From the NCBI GenBank assembly GCA_963682055.1, contig OY821740.1, forward strand, positions 41,188,795 through 41,252,794: a stretch of 64,000 nt of DNA, given 5' to 3'. The translations under genes were made by a program, and so were the position numbers. Shown one piece after another: positions 23,583 to 34,279 of the stretch. Positions within the stretch are counted from its first letter, which is position 1, and every line of letters starts with the position of its first letter. The notes below the pieces were generated by a model that was given only the letters and a program-made list of their open reading frames with translations, was not told the DNA's origin and did no database searches. The stretch comes from Primula veris (taxonomy: Eukaryota > Streptophyta > Magnoliopsida > Ericales > Primulaceae).

Positions 23583-24293
23583 TGTTAGAGATTTAGGGTA
23601 TGATAATCCTGCATAAATTTGAAGAATCGTGTTCGTACACTTTCCGAACAAAGTATTTCGACCCTATTATTGCCTGGGTTCACGAAATCTTTGTGGGGAT
23701 AATTCTTGAAGAACAATTTGTTTATGGCAAGGAGAATAGATTAGCAATGTAGAGATAATTTTCTTATATGTTTCTGTCATCAAAACCGAGGCCAAATGAC
23801 TTCTTATATAGGAGATCAATAACCGAAACTGAAAGCAAGCAACTGTTCCGGAAAGGAAGCAACTGTTCCGGAAAGGAAGCAATTGTTTCGGAAAGAAAGC
23901 AACTGTTCCGGAAAGGAAGCAACTGTTGGGAAAGGGTCCAACTATTCAAAATTTTCCGGAAAGGAAGCAACTGTTGGGAAAGGGTCCAACTATTCAAAAT
24001 TTTCCGGAAAGGAAGCAACTGTTCGGAAAAATTTTCGCTCGGGGCGCTGCCCCGCACCCCGCCCGCTGTCCTGGCAGCGGGACCCCAGCCAGGGGCTCTG
24101 CCCCTAGGACCCCCGCCAGGGGCTCTGCCTCTTGGAACCCCGTTTCAATTATTCATATTCAATTATACGTTGGCTCGACGAGCGTGCACTCCGCACTTCC
24201 CTAACTCGTTTCCGAGTTTAACGCATTATTGCATCGGCCTATAATAAATCACATTACTACTAAAATACATTGATGATACTAAAATCACCAACA
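23583..24293 (-). mobile_element. Solo LTR, 711 bp
   Basis: The ends are TGTTAG...CCAACA, and the 5-bp target duplication CTTTA is perfect (23578-23582 and 24294-24298). That is the signature of an LTR left after recombination between a pair. Read on the minus strand it starts TGTTGG and has a GC-rich block (about 24030-24145) with repeated GGGGCAGAGCCCC-type words. Next come tandem repeats and a TATA box TATATAAG near 23805-23815, as expected for U3 then R-U5. No internal domain or second LTR is present. Long open frames crossing it come from the repeats and are not genes. Confidence 0.85.
23838..24022 (-). repeat. U3 tandem repeats in the solo LTR
   Basis: A 20-bp unit (AACTGTTCCGGAAAGGAAGC) is repeated about four times at 23838-23925. 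Two copies of a 48-bp unit follow; it starts AACTGTTGGGAAAGGG and ends with the same CCGGAAAGGAAGC. The array lies just upstream of the TATA box in LTR orientation, where enhancer-type repeats are expected. Confidence 0.85.
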
Positions 24294-25331
24294 CTTTACA
24301 CTCGTCAAAATACAATTTTCATCCTAAAGACAAAAATAAGTTGCACAAACTGTAAAATACAGTTTTAGAATGGCCACTACCAAAAATTAGGTTCTTATTG
24401 GAAAAAAAAAAACGAGCTATAAAAAAAAAACAATTATCAAGCTAGTCAACTACTATATGTACATGCATTACAGTCCTACTATATGAATAGTATGATGGAC
24501 AAATGGAGTAGTCAACAAAAAGAGAACGACGTGTTGGTATTTAAATATATACTACTAGTACAATTTGAACAATTTTTTTAACTTCGATATAGATGGCATC
24601 ATGGCAAATGTAAATGCTTGATGGCTATTACACACGCACAAGAGAAGGAAAAAAAGGTCCGAGTGAGATATTGTTGGAAAATGTAAAAGTCAGTCCAGAA
24701 CATTAAAATCCCCATTAAAGCTGAAAAAATTGAATCAAATGAGGGGTAGCTGACTTAGTTTAATTACATTAACTTTCTGATCCAACAATAAAGAAGTTTA
24801 TGCTCAATTTTAAATCCCAATGTCTATCTTTTCCCACCATATAAGAAACTTCCAAACTCTAGATCTCAAAGTTTGCCATATGATTTTGACTGGTCCTAAC
24901 CCCTCATTATAACTTATGTAGAATTAATGTTTACCCATCAGTCAGCTACAAATGTAGTATTTTCCTTTCTTCCCTATAACTTCATATGGGGTTAATTTAG
25001 GCTTATATATCACAAAACCAAAATACATATGCATAATATCATTGATTTCAATATGAATTAGTAGTATTTTACCTTTACATAAAAATATTGAAAACGGTTT
25101 TCCCCAGTCATTAAGGTCCATGACTCTCCAGTTAGGAAATCGAGCAGCTGATCAAGTTCATAATTTACTCCAGTCAGTATGTTTAATTTTCATTACTTAT
25201 TAAGTCATAGCGTTTCCATATATGCTATGGACATCATAAAACAGTTATATGATGTATGATCATATATAATCATCAAGACATCAAGCTAGAGATATGGTGA
25301 TTCTGACTAACCTGCTCTAGTCTCTTGGAAT
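24294..25331. other. Intergenic
   Basis: AT-rich sequence without recognisable genes, paired transposon ends or RNA genes. Confidence 0.5.
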
Positions 25332-25495
25332 CACTACAAAAAGATGTCTGGATATTGACAGCAACGGGGACGACTATTTTTGTTAGGAGTCGTTTAACGA
25401 CAATTTAATGATGGTTTGAGTAAATTTGTGACGACTTTGACAATTGTTTAAATTTTTGATGGTTTTGACCGGCAATGATTAAATTTTTTGTAGTG
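25332..25495. mobile_element. CACTA-type MITE, 164 bp
   Basis: It starts CACTACAAAAAG and ends TTTTTTGTAGTG, the CACTA superfamily terminal inverted repeat. A 3-bp target duplication AAT flanks both sides, which is the length this superfamily makes. The interior is non-coding and the element would need a transposase supplied elsewhere. Confidence 0.82.
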
Positions 25496-26509
25496 AATAG
25501 TTTTTCCATCTATTTTTAAAGTGCTTTGGTTTATTTTGAAATTTAGCAGTTTTGAAAAGCAAAATTATTAGTCTCAATGTGCGAGTTGTGCTACAAACAG
25601 ATACAAGGAAATCTCTATATCAACAAATTAGAAAGGGAAGTTGTTTAATTTGTTTCGATATGGTTACAAAATTTGGTTTAAGAGGAACAAATTTCATGCT
25701 TGATGACTCTTCCTCCGGCAAGAGTAAGACAACTCTGCAGTGAAATCTTCTTCAGCTTAGAATTGGTTTTTTGTTTTATTAATTTGTAGTCTCCAGCATT
25801 ATGTGTCTTAATTATGCTCTTATCTATCAATTTTCAAGTTTTACCATTTGATACTTTGGCTTTCTTGGTTTTGGGAAGGTTTTGTTCCTTTATATGTAAT
25901 TTGATCTGTATATGTACATTTCAAATTTTAGTAATACACATAGTTTTTGCCAAATATATTTATCTCCTCAAAAAACCATTATGACTTCCACGAGCTGGGT
26001 CTATTTCCTATGAAAGTATAAAACTAATTATCCTCGATGATACTAGTTTATACATTTACGTGGTAAACTTCGTAGGGCAAATGTTTTCATATGGTTAACC
26101 CTCAACAACAATACACCAATTTGCTAAAACGTAAAGAAAAATCTCTTGATAATAGCTGGCGTGCAAAATCCTTAAGAGAGGGAAATTTGATACTTTCATA
26201 GTAAAACAAAAGCCCATTACACGCAAATAGATAGTCATCAACATTAAATAGATGACCACTAGCTACTAATAGAACAGTATTACACAGCCACACCTGTATT
26301 TCTTAGGTGTTAATTACTGTTACCTATTAATTATCACTACCTCCAACATGATACAACATTATAATTAGTAAACTAATCAGAATATCTCTTAACATAATTT
26401 GACTTCCACCATAATTTCCGTACCCCGTATAATTTTCAAGAAAACAAAATGACAGAAATTATAGGGGAAGTCGAACTAATGATAAAAACTAGTATAACAA
26501 AAGCTGAGT
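25496..26509. other. Intergenic downstream of the OVATE gene
   Basis: The frames at 25552-25743 and 26102-26293 are short, have no family match and lack gene context. The right part should contain the 3' end of the OVATE family transcript, but no poly(A) site was fixed. Confidence 0.45.
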
Positions 26510-26556
26510 ACAGTCGCGACTGTTACGGTTTCAAAACTATAACAGTCGCGACTGTT
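26510..26556. promoter_or_regulatory. Two copies of a CGCG-centred palindrome
   Basis: The 14-bp perfect palindrome ACAGTCGCGACTGT occurs at 26510-26523 and again at 26542-26555. The second extends to 16 bp (AACAGTCGCGACTGTT). The copies are 32 bp apart, about 70-120 bp beyond the stop codon of the OVATE gene. The core resembles the CGCG box bound by CAMTA factors. It could equally be a transcript-end hairpin or a chance repeat. Confidence 0.4.
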
Positions 26557-26627
26557 ACAGTTTTTTTCCCCATAACATACTACCGCCATTAGTATAAAAA
26601 AGCTAAGAACGACAATGGCGGCTACTT

Positions 26628-27140
26628 TTACTTTCCGAAGAACACGCTATGCCAGATTTCGGTAAAAGCCCTAACGATAATACCATGGTAGTATGGCGAG
26701 TTAAGTTGCAAAAAGCAGTTCAAGAGCTCCTTCAAATCCTCCTTGGAATAAATCTCTTTCTCCATGATCATTTGCACCATCGAGCTACGGAAATCAAGGT
26801 AAGGATCGTCGGAGTCTTTCTCAACCGCTAAACTCTCCCCACCGATCCTTCCAAACCCCTGAACGGCCCTAGAGGACCGTGTCTCAGGGTCAGAGCAATA
26901 GTGGTTGGTCCAAGTAACGTTTGAAGAGGAGTTTGTTGTTGTTGTTGTGCATGGGGAGTGTGAGTGTGAGTTGACTCTTTGCCATGATGAGGTGGAGCGA
27001 GAGGATTGGTGGTGGTGGTGTTTCGGTTTAGGTTTTGGGGTGAAAAAGGAGGATAGTTTGGGGCGGCGGCAAAGGCCGGAACTGCAGCCGAGGCTGACCG
27101 ATACGGTGTTGAGCCGGAGCTTTCGCCTGTTGTTAGACAT
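26628..27140 (-). CDS. OVATE family protein (transcriptional repressor)
   Basis: A 170-residue intronless protein. The N-terminus (1-45) is basic and carries a KLSSFFTPKPKPKHHHH stretch. Residues 45-110 are Ser/Thr-rich and low complexity. The OVATE domain occupies about 111-169: DPYLDFRSSMVQMIMEKEI, then EDLKELLNCFLQLNSPYYHGIIVRAFTEIWHSVF. These are the family's hallmark residues. OVATE proteins are plant transcriptional repressors that affect organ shape and secondary wall formation through TALE homeodomain partners. The domain places it near the short OFP6/OFP8 type, but the exact orthologue is uncertain. The ATG at 27140 follows a CT-rich leader on the minus strand, with a TATA box about 75 bp upstream. 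Confidence 0.93.
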   Translation of the reverse strand: MSNNRRKLRLNTVSVSLGCSSGLCRRPKLSSFFTPKPKPKHHHHQSSRSTSSWQRVNSHSHSPCTTTTTNSSSNVTWTNHYCSDPETRSSRAVQGFGRIGGESLAVEKDSDDPYLDFRSSMVQMIMEKEIYSKEDLKELLNCFLQLNSPYYHGIIVRAFTEIWHSVFFGK

Positions 27141-27212
27141 GAGAGATAGAGAGGGAGGGAGGGAGAGTTGCTATAAAGTTTGAGATTGGATTTTAGTATT
27201 ACATGGGCGTCT

Positions 27213-27219
27213 CTTTATA
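27213..27219 (-). promoter_or_regulatory. Probable TATA box of the OVATE family gene
   Basis: TCTATAAAGAG on the minus strand lies about 75 bp before the ATG. That leaves room for a leader of about 45 nt containing the GA/CT-rich run next to the start codon. Confidence 0.5.
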
Positions 27220-29914
27220 GACTTATCTTTGTTCTTATGTTATTGGGGAAAATAGGTAGACCCTAGTATGGAATATAATTTTATTTGGTTTCCTAAATTC
27301 TAAATTTTACACTAGTATGCACCATAGAAGAGTGTTTTTACTTCTGAATATAACACATATGAGTTATTTGACTATAAGCTTTTTTCAAATCGCTTTTGTT
27401 AGTCAGATTTCAAAAGAAAACCAAAGGGAAACTTGATGGATTTATGTTTTTGCTTAAGAAATACTAAGATCTCCAAAGTTCGATAATTTTGCTTATATAA
27501 GAAGCTAGGTTGGATTGAATACTCTTAACACATTTCTTAAAGTTAAGTTTGTTGGCCTCTTAATTTTCTTTTTCGTATTTTGTTGTTGTTCAATATGTAT
27601 AGGAGATGAGATCTACAACATTGAACATAGCAAAATTAAATATATAATTCATCTTTTCGAAGATGGGGAAGACTAGTACTTTTTCCTCTCTTTTTATTTT
27701 ATCATGACTGAACTTTAATTTGGTCCGTCGTTAATTGTTATGATCATTCAAATGTAAATAATACAATTTGGGTCCAATGGTAAACGCAATGGTTATGTGA
27801 ACTATTCGCATTGGGGTTCTGATTATTCTTGATTCTTAACCAATCTTCTTCTAAAACTGACACAGTCTACTCCAACGTACATTACATTTCACTAAGTTCA
27901 TCATATAGTATGATTTCTGTGAAAACTAGAGACCAAAAATGCATCATATACATTTGAAAAAGTTAGGAACATTTAAGTAAAACTTTAAGAACCTTATAAA
28001 CTGTTTAAAGAAAGATGTGGACTATTTGAAATATCCAGAATAAATAAATAATTTCCCAGAAAATGATAAGTTTCCATTAAAGAGTGTCAGAGGATTACTC
28101 ATGTAAACACAGTGGCGGAGTTGACTAATGCAGGAGTTAATTATACACATGGCTACAGAGCAGTAAATGTACGTACGGCCCAGTGATTAATATTATACTA
28201 ATATGTGCTACTTAATCCTATATCTTAATTTGTTAATTAATCAATACCAGTACGACCCAATTTTTATAGTCATGGTATACTGATCAGTACTGACTACTTT
28301 GTGCTACAATACAGAATTATCACATTCTTCGAATACATTAAGAAAAAGAAGAATATTTAGTAATGATATGCATTACAGTATTAGTTTTAGCGGGGATTGT
28401 GTGTTTTATCATTAATCAAATCATCTTTCATTATCTTATAGGAGATGATATATAAATATATTCTAATTAGAAAAATAATCTTGTTATTGTAATATTTGAG
28501 TGTTACACTCTTATTTATATCTCACGATCCAAGAAAAGTACATTTTTATCCATATTTGGCCATGGCAATAAAAGAATAAGTTATTATATGAGACAAATAT
28601 AATCTAGCTAGACTATCTCATATTCCTACACCCTTGATTTAAGTATTTATAATAGCTACACTTCACTATTTATTTTATTTTATTTTTGAGATTACTAAAC
28701 CTTAAAAAGTGTATTTCCTACTACAAATAAAAGCATTTGAACTGAACCCAATGTTTTCATAATAAATTCCAGAAACCTTCAAAACATTCTCAAAACGTTA
28801 TAAAAGATTGATATTTTGATTTTCAAAATTTGTTTTAAAAGGTTTTTCATGTGCCTTATATCTCTGAGGTGTTTAGAGCTTGTTTGGATGTAAACTTGTA
28901 ATAATTTTACTCAATATTGTTTGCTTTAAGATCAGATTTATGCAAAGTCTTTGGGCTAACGTAAGAAATGAGATTTTTTTGTTTGTTTTTGGTTTGAAAA
29001 ACTTAGATATTTTAAGCAGGAGCCCAGCTTTTTGCAAGTCTAATAAAGTAATCTGTAATTTTGATTATAACCTACAATTAAACAAGTTTCGGTTTTAATT
29101 ATGAGTTGAATTCTGTGTAAATACACGTACAATATGCATATGGAATCAATAGCATTGTTAATTTGTTATATCCAACATGCATAGAGATACAATCAGATTA
29201 TTATCTTAAAACTATCCATTGTGTGGCATAAAATACATGTGTTGGGATGACAATCATTTTTCAAGAAGAAAATCTCAGTTCTGTTTTCAGTTGGAAAACC
29301 ACATATATAGTAAGAAACAAATTTGAAGAAAAAAAACTAGAAAAGGGAAAATATTATATACATTTTTTAAGTTATTTTTTTCTCGTATATTGGTACTGTT
29401 CTTGATCGATAGCCCAGGGCATACGTTTACATGAGCAGTAAACAATGCATTTCCGTCACGTCACGTTAATACTGTAGTAAATATTCTTTAAACATTTAAG
29501 CGAAAATTCATGATCCATTTGATAGAAACCTGACAACGCAGTAGTATTATTACCAATTCATTAATTTGATAGAAAGTATCAAAGTATACACGTCTTTTGC
29601 CAGACAGCAGTAAAGATACTGTGGTAACTTTGTGACTAACTTATAAGCTGTCCAATTCGATTAGATTATTCCTGTGAAAATATAATTTTCATCATGACCA
29701 GAAAGCTCTTAATTTATGATATATACATGATATAGTTTTTTAACCAAAACCTTTTTAAGAGGAATTAATACTGCTGTAGTTTAGATTTTTAATCAAAACT
29801 CTATACTTTTAAACTTTGATTATGTATCGACAAGGGAGAAAACTCTAACAAGCTTACTAAAAAAAAACAGTCTTACAAACTTACAAAAAAAAAAAACGTC
29901 TTACAATTAACGTG
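27220..29914. other. Intergenic
   Basis: No gene, RNA gene or transposon with paired ends was recognised. CAGTGGCGGAGTTGAC near 28111 resembles the start of a hAT-type element, but no matching opposite end was found. Confidence 0.5.
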
Positions 29915-29923
29915 TAAACATAT

Positions 29924-30248
29924 GGGAACAAATTTCCCAAGGTTCTTTTGGTTATGTTTTTATTAGATTATCGGGGTTTTCATATGAATTCGTATTTTTT
30001 TTTTTTGTAAATCCATGTACGTACTGTTTTATTTGTTAAAAAAACTGTAAAATTTGATATTTTTATATATTTTTTAATAAATATCCAAAAAAATATAAAA
30101 CGTCAAATTTTACATATTTTTTTAAACAAACACTTTAGAAATAAAATAACACGTTTATTTATAAAAAAATAAAAAATAAGAATTCATATGAAAAAACCGA
30201 TAACCTGACAAAAACCTGACCAAAAGAAGTTGAGGAAATTTGAACCCC
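29924..30248. mobile_element. MULE-type fold-back MITE, 325 bp
   Basis: The two arms of about 140 bp are inverted copies: CTTTTGGTTATGTTTTT, TTATCGGGGTTTTCATATGAATTC and AAATTTGATATTTTTATAT on the left have counterparts on the right. A perfect 9-bp target duplication TAAACATAT flanks it (29915-29923 and 30249-30257), the length made by Mutator-like elements. Termini are GGGAACAAATTTCC and the inverse of GGGGTTCAAATTTCC. There is no coding capacity. Confidence 0.82.
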
Positions 30249-30703
30249 TAAACATATATACGATTAACTTAGATTATAAAAACCAAGGCGCCTTTCTCTC
30301 TGTAAAATACGCTAACTCTCCATTGATTTGGTCGCCGTCAGGTGTTGTCCAAGCCTTTTGACCTATATACCCGCTTAATTAAAAAAATAAAAATAAAAAT
30401 AAAAATTCAACTGTCTTTGTTATATACTTAATTAATTATAAGTTCTGTCCTTCCGAAACTTGTGAAATGTAAAAAAAAGAAAACCTAAGTATGGTAAAAT
30501 GATTGTTAGCTAGTACATATTTTCACCTTTTAATTTACTTGAAAATCCTTATCCATACTTCCTAATTCCTATAATATTTTATTATGAATCAAATTAATAT
30601 ATCAAGAATATACTAGCATCCAAGTTACATCACAAAGTTTTTGTTTAAAAAAAACTGTAAACACTAAAAAAAATGTCAATTTATTATCAGAGCGTGTGTT
30701 GCT

Positions 30704-30776
30704 AAACTGATGGTAAAGTGAGTGTCGTTAAATTTAGAAACAATTTTTATAACGACACTCACTTTACCAGCAGTTT
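30704..30776. repeat. Short hairpin with 27-bp arms
   Basis: The arms at 30704-30730 and 30750-30776 pair with a single mismatch around a 19-nt loop. The inner 19 bp (GGTAAAGTGAGTGTCGTTA and its inverse) are perfect. It may be a very small fold-back element or a remnant of one, or a young small-RNA hairpin. Nothing shows that it is transcribed. Confidence 0.75.
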
Positions 30777-31171
30777 TAAAAAATTAAACTATTACTATAT
30801 TAACTTTTTATTATAATGAAAATCTTAGTTGTTAGCCAACAACCAAAACCCCCCCATTCTACAAAGTGTAAACACCAAACACTCCACCACAGAGTCTATA
30901 TATGGCTCTTTTATGCCGAGTACTACAATATACAAAGCCAGATTTTGCTAGAGTTTTTAGAGAAAATTAGGTAGCTTAATTAAGCAAGGGAAAAAACTCC
31001 AAACTTCAGCTTTAGCCAATTTGGATCTAAACCTCAAAAATGTTTGAGCTTCAAAAGGTATATATCCCAGCCTCCCAGGTCCTTTATGGTGTGGAAATTT
31101 GCTTTGAGATGATTAGGGGAGTCTAATACTTGGTTCTCATATAGCCCCAAACAGGTTACTAATACTATTGT

Positions 31172-31335
31172 CACTACAAAATAATGTTGATTTTGTTAGA
31201 GTTAAAATTTGTCATAAATCTGTTACAAATTTATTATCCTGTCACAAACTCGTCACAAAATCCGTAGCTAATAATCTCGTCACAAAAAAAAACGTCACAA
31301 TTCCCGTAGATATTTGGACCATTTTTTTTATAGTG
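31172..31335. mobile_element. CACTA-type MITE, 164 bp, second copy type
   Basis: It begins CACTACAAAATAATG and ends TTTTTTTTATAGTG, with the 3-bp target duplication TGT on both sides. It is exactly as long as the element at 25332-25495 but has a different interior, with repeated CGTCACAA and CTGTCACAAAC words. The two are related by their ends and not by sequence throughout. Confidence 0.78.
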
Positions 31336-33763
31336 TGTTAGGTTAAGAGCTTTAGAAATATGCTACATAAATACATCCTTCATTTTAATATTTAATATGC
31401 ATAACATCATGATCGAAACAGTTTCTTTCTCATTTCTCAGCTAGTATTGCTTAAAGAATTAATAAACTAACAATCTAATGTCATATTTTTTGTAATAATA
31501 TTATTGATCTTGTTGAAACTATATATAGGTGATTCACTATAACGTATATGTGCTTAACCAGGGAGATACTTTTGCATTTGCTGACGGTGACTATGGAGAA
31601 AGAAAAGATGAATATCTTAAGATGGATATGAAAAAGTGTTATATATAAAGCTATTTATATAATTATATGCATTATTTGTGGTTTTTTTTTTTTGCTATAA
31701 ATGATGTTTGTTTAGAACCTGGGATAACATCTGGATTTCTGTTAATTGTGGATGTTGATGATTTATGTGCATGTTTGATATCAACTTTTTTTGTTATTTT
31801 TTTTAGTTTTTTAATTTTAAAAGTTCACATGCGTTTGCTATCATTGTTTTTTTTACCTTTTAAAAATTTAGATTTCTGAAAAATATAACTAGAAAAAATA
31901 AAAGTAAAAAAAAAACACGTATTTTGGTTATTTTGGTAGCTTTCTCACAATCATTTTAAGAATTTAAATGAATATTGATCTTATCTCAACTAAAATTTTA
32001 TTCGTATATTATTACTTTCTCGTTTAAATATGATATTTTAAAAATTTATCAAAATTTTTTTTTATAAAATTATTTTGATTGAAAAAGCAAAAGGTTATTA
32101 GCTAATGTCAAAAATCAATATGTTGAAAGTTAGTTTTTTTAAGTTTTTGTCAAACAGTCATGTTATTTTGAAAAACAAGTTTTTTTTCCATGACTTTTTG
32201 AAAGCAGATTTTTGACGAAAAAACTGACAAAAAACGGACTCATATATATCTTTGCTGAGCTGGTTAATTAGTTTTTACAATTATTTGATATTATAAGTCA
32301 GTCATGACTCCAATATGAAATAATGAAATAGTCAAGTTAATGGATTACTTCACCCTAGACCGTATCCAACATACGTATGGGAATTTTCATACTTGTCAAT
32401 ATATGGAATTGAAGAAAAGAAAGAATAAAAGAGGAAAAAAGAAGGGAAAAAATAGTCATTATATGGAATTAAAATCTAGGGTCATCTGTTTTCTTAATAA
32501 AAAAATAAACTGCTTATAAAAGCTATTCCGCTTGATAGCTAAAAAAATGGCAAGTGATCGGTGATTATCAGCCCTACCCAAACCAAATATAGAACGGAAT
32601 GGACTTTTAAGTATTTTATTTGTTAGCTTCTAACACTAATGTTCAAATGAGATGAAGAAAACCAAAACGTAATAAGCCCCCATTTGCAAATATATATGCA
32701 CAAAAAGTCTCCAGCCAAAGAGTATACTATAAAAATGTAATTAGGGCTAAATCAAACATCTTTTCAGGGCATCTTTTATGCATATTATCTATCCACATTC
32801 TTACTGTAATGAGTTCTCAGAATACGTATATAAATTGTACAGTCAAAATAAACATAATGGTATAAATATATATCTATCCTAATGTAACTAATCTCTATAT
32901 TGGGCTACTAGATCAACAAGCCAAACAGCTATCAGTTTTACACATTTTGCTAAAAAATAAGCACTTATCTGATAAAAGCCTGCAAAGAGCTGAGTCTCAT
33001 CACATCAACAAATTAACTTAACACAAGCACAGCCCATCATCATCATTCCCGTCACAAGTAAAGGAATCAACGAATTTCCCTAAACTAACCCTACCCCTAA
33101 TTCCGTGCCGGATTTGACCAATGGAATAATGCCAATTTTATGCCAAACTTACATTTTGGGTTGCTTGGTAAAGGATATTAATTGTTTAATTTACTCAATT
33201 TTTCTCTTTCTGAATTGTGACTTTTATTGTACCAGTTAACGAGTCTAAATTTTTTTAATCCAATTAATAAACGCGGTGTGATATGCAGAGTCATCATAAC
33301 CCTACCGTTGTTATGAGTCGGCCATAATAAGAAATGAGGGTATAAAATCTCGCAAACTCGATTTAACATTTTGTTCCGTTCATTGAATTAAAAGAGCTTC
33401 AGATTGTTCATTAGATTGTCAAATATATATATTGTGGCGCGAAAAAATAAAATAAGGGTGAACTATGTTTAAAGCATGCACTGGACCAGTTAAAGACCAG
33501 TTAAACCAAATTTAACAAGGCAACAAATTCGAAATAAAGGAACAAAACAAGTAGTCACACGCTTAAAATCTGAAATTGTTTCCATCTTATAACTTTTGAG
33601 TTCAACATGTTTTCCACTTACAATAAATAAATAAAAAGACAAAGTTCATGAGATTTAGGTCACTATTTAACAACGACAAACGGAAAATAAAGTTCAAATG
33701 CACAACGATAAAGAAAACATGAGTTTGGAACTGATCTTATAAAAAACATTTTTTTTAAACTTA
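31336..33763. other. Intergenic
   Basis: Strongly AT-rich, with T-tracts at 31680-32230. The open stretch at 31667-31879 is T-rich low complexity. No gene or complete transposon was recognised. Confidence 0.5.
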
Positions 33764-34162
33764 TTAAAACCAGTTGAGACAATTGAAGGCGCTCGCAATG
33801 GCACCAGCAGCAGAGCGGAAGAGGGAGACGATGGGGTTGATGATCATGGTGGCAAGACGGCAAAGGAGGTGATCACCGGATTCCTCCGTGGACATCGGCT
33901 GCAGGTATGCCCATGCAGCCTGCTTAACCAAACGGTTACGAATGGCTATTTCACCATTACTTATGGCAGTACGTGCCAGTTGATGAGGAGGAGCACTGGT
34001 GGAGCTGGCGATTATTTCCTTGATGGAAATATAAGAGGCCGAGGGGGTGGTGGTGGAGGTGGAGGACATGCCAAAGCTTAATGAGTGGTTGTGGTGAGTT
34101 TTTGAAGGTATGGTAACTTGGGATGGGGTGGCGGAGATTGTGTTCCTGCGCTCGAGAGGCAT
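33764..34162 (-). CDS. Small plant protein of unknown function
   Basis: A 132-residue intronless protein that I do not recognise by name. Residues 1-60 are polar, rich in Ser/Thr and low complexity. Residues 70-132 look folded: EIAIRNRLVKQAAWAYLQP forms a helix-like segment. HLLCRLATMIINPIVSLFRSAAGAIASAFNCLNWF follows, a hydrophobic C-terminus that could be a membrane-associated amphipathic helix. The start was set at ATG 34162; upstream in frame there is no earlier ATG. A TATA-like TATAAATA lies about 105 bp upstream. The clean promoter spacing and the contrast between a disordered N-terminus and an ordered C-terminus support a real gene. Its function is unknown. Confidence 0.72.
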   Translation of the reverse strand: MPLERRNTISATPSQVTIPSKTHHNHSLSFGMSSTSTTTPSASYISIKEIIASSTSAPPHQLARTAISNGEIAIRNRLVKQAAWAYLQPMSTEESGDHLLCRLATMIINPIVSLFRSAAGAIASAFNCLNWF

Positions 34163-34265
34163 TTTATAAGAAATCGGATTAGCTTCCTTAATTCCTCTCA
34201 AACAAACGCTAAGTTTGTTTTTTGCTAAGTAATGAGAATGATGATATAAACGAGAGAATGAGGAT

Positions 34266-34273
34266 TATTTATA
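34266..34273 (-). promoter_or_regulatory. Probable TATA box of the 33764-34162 gene
   Basis: GTATAAATAAT on the minus strand, about 105 bp upstream of the ATG at 34162. It is followed by a leader that includes TCATTCTCTCG and TCATTCTCATTAC. Confidence 0.5.
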
Positions 34274-34279
34274 CTACAA

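Noticed and set aside
23768..24244. Open frames of 70-158 codons on both strands
   Set aside because: They are produced by the 20-bp and 48-bp tandem repeats and the GC-rich block of the solo LTR. The repeated GKEATV/RKGSNC-type peptides are not a real protein.
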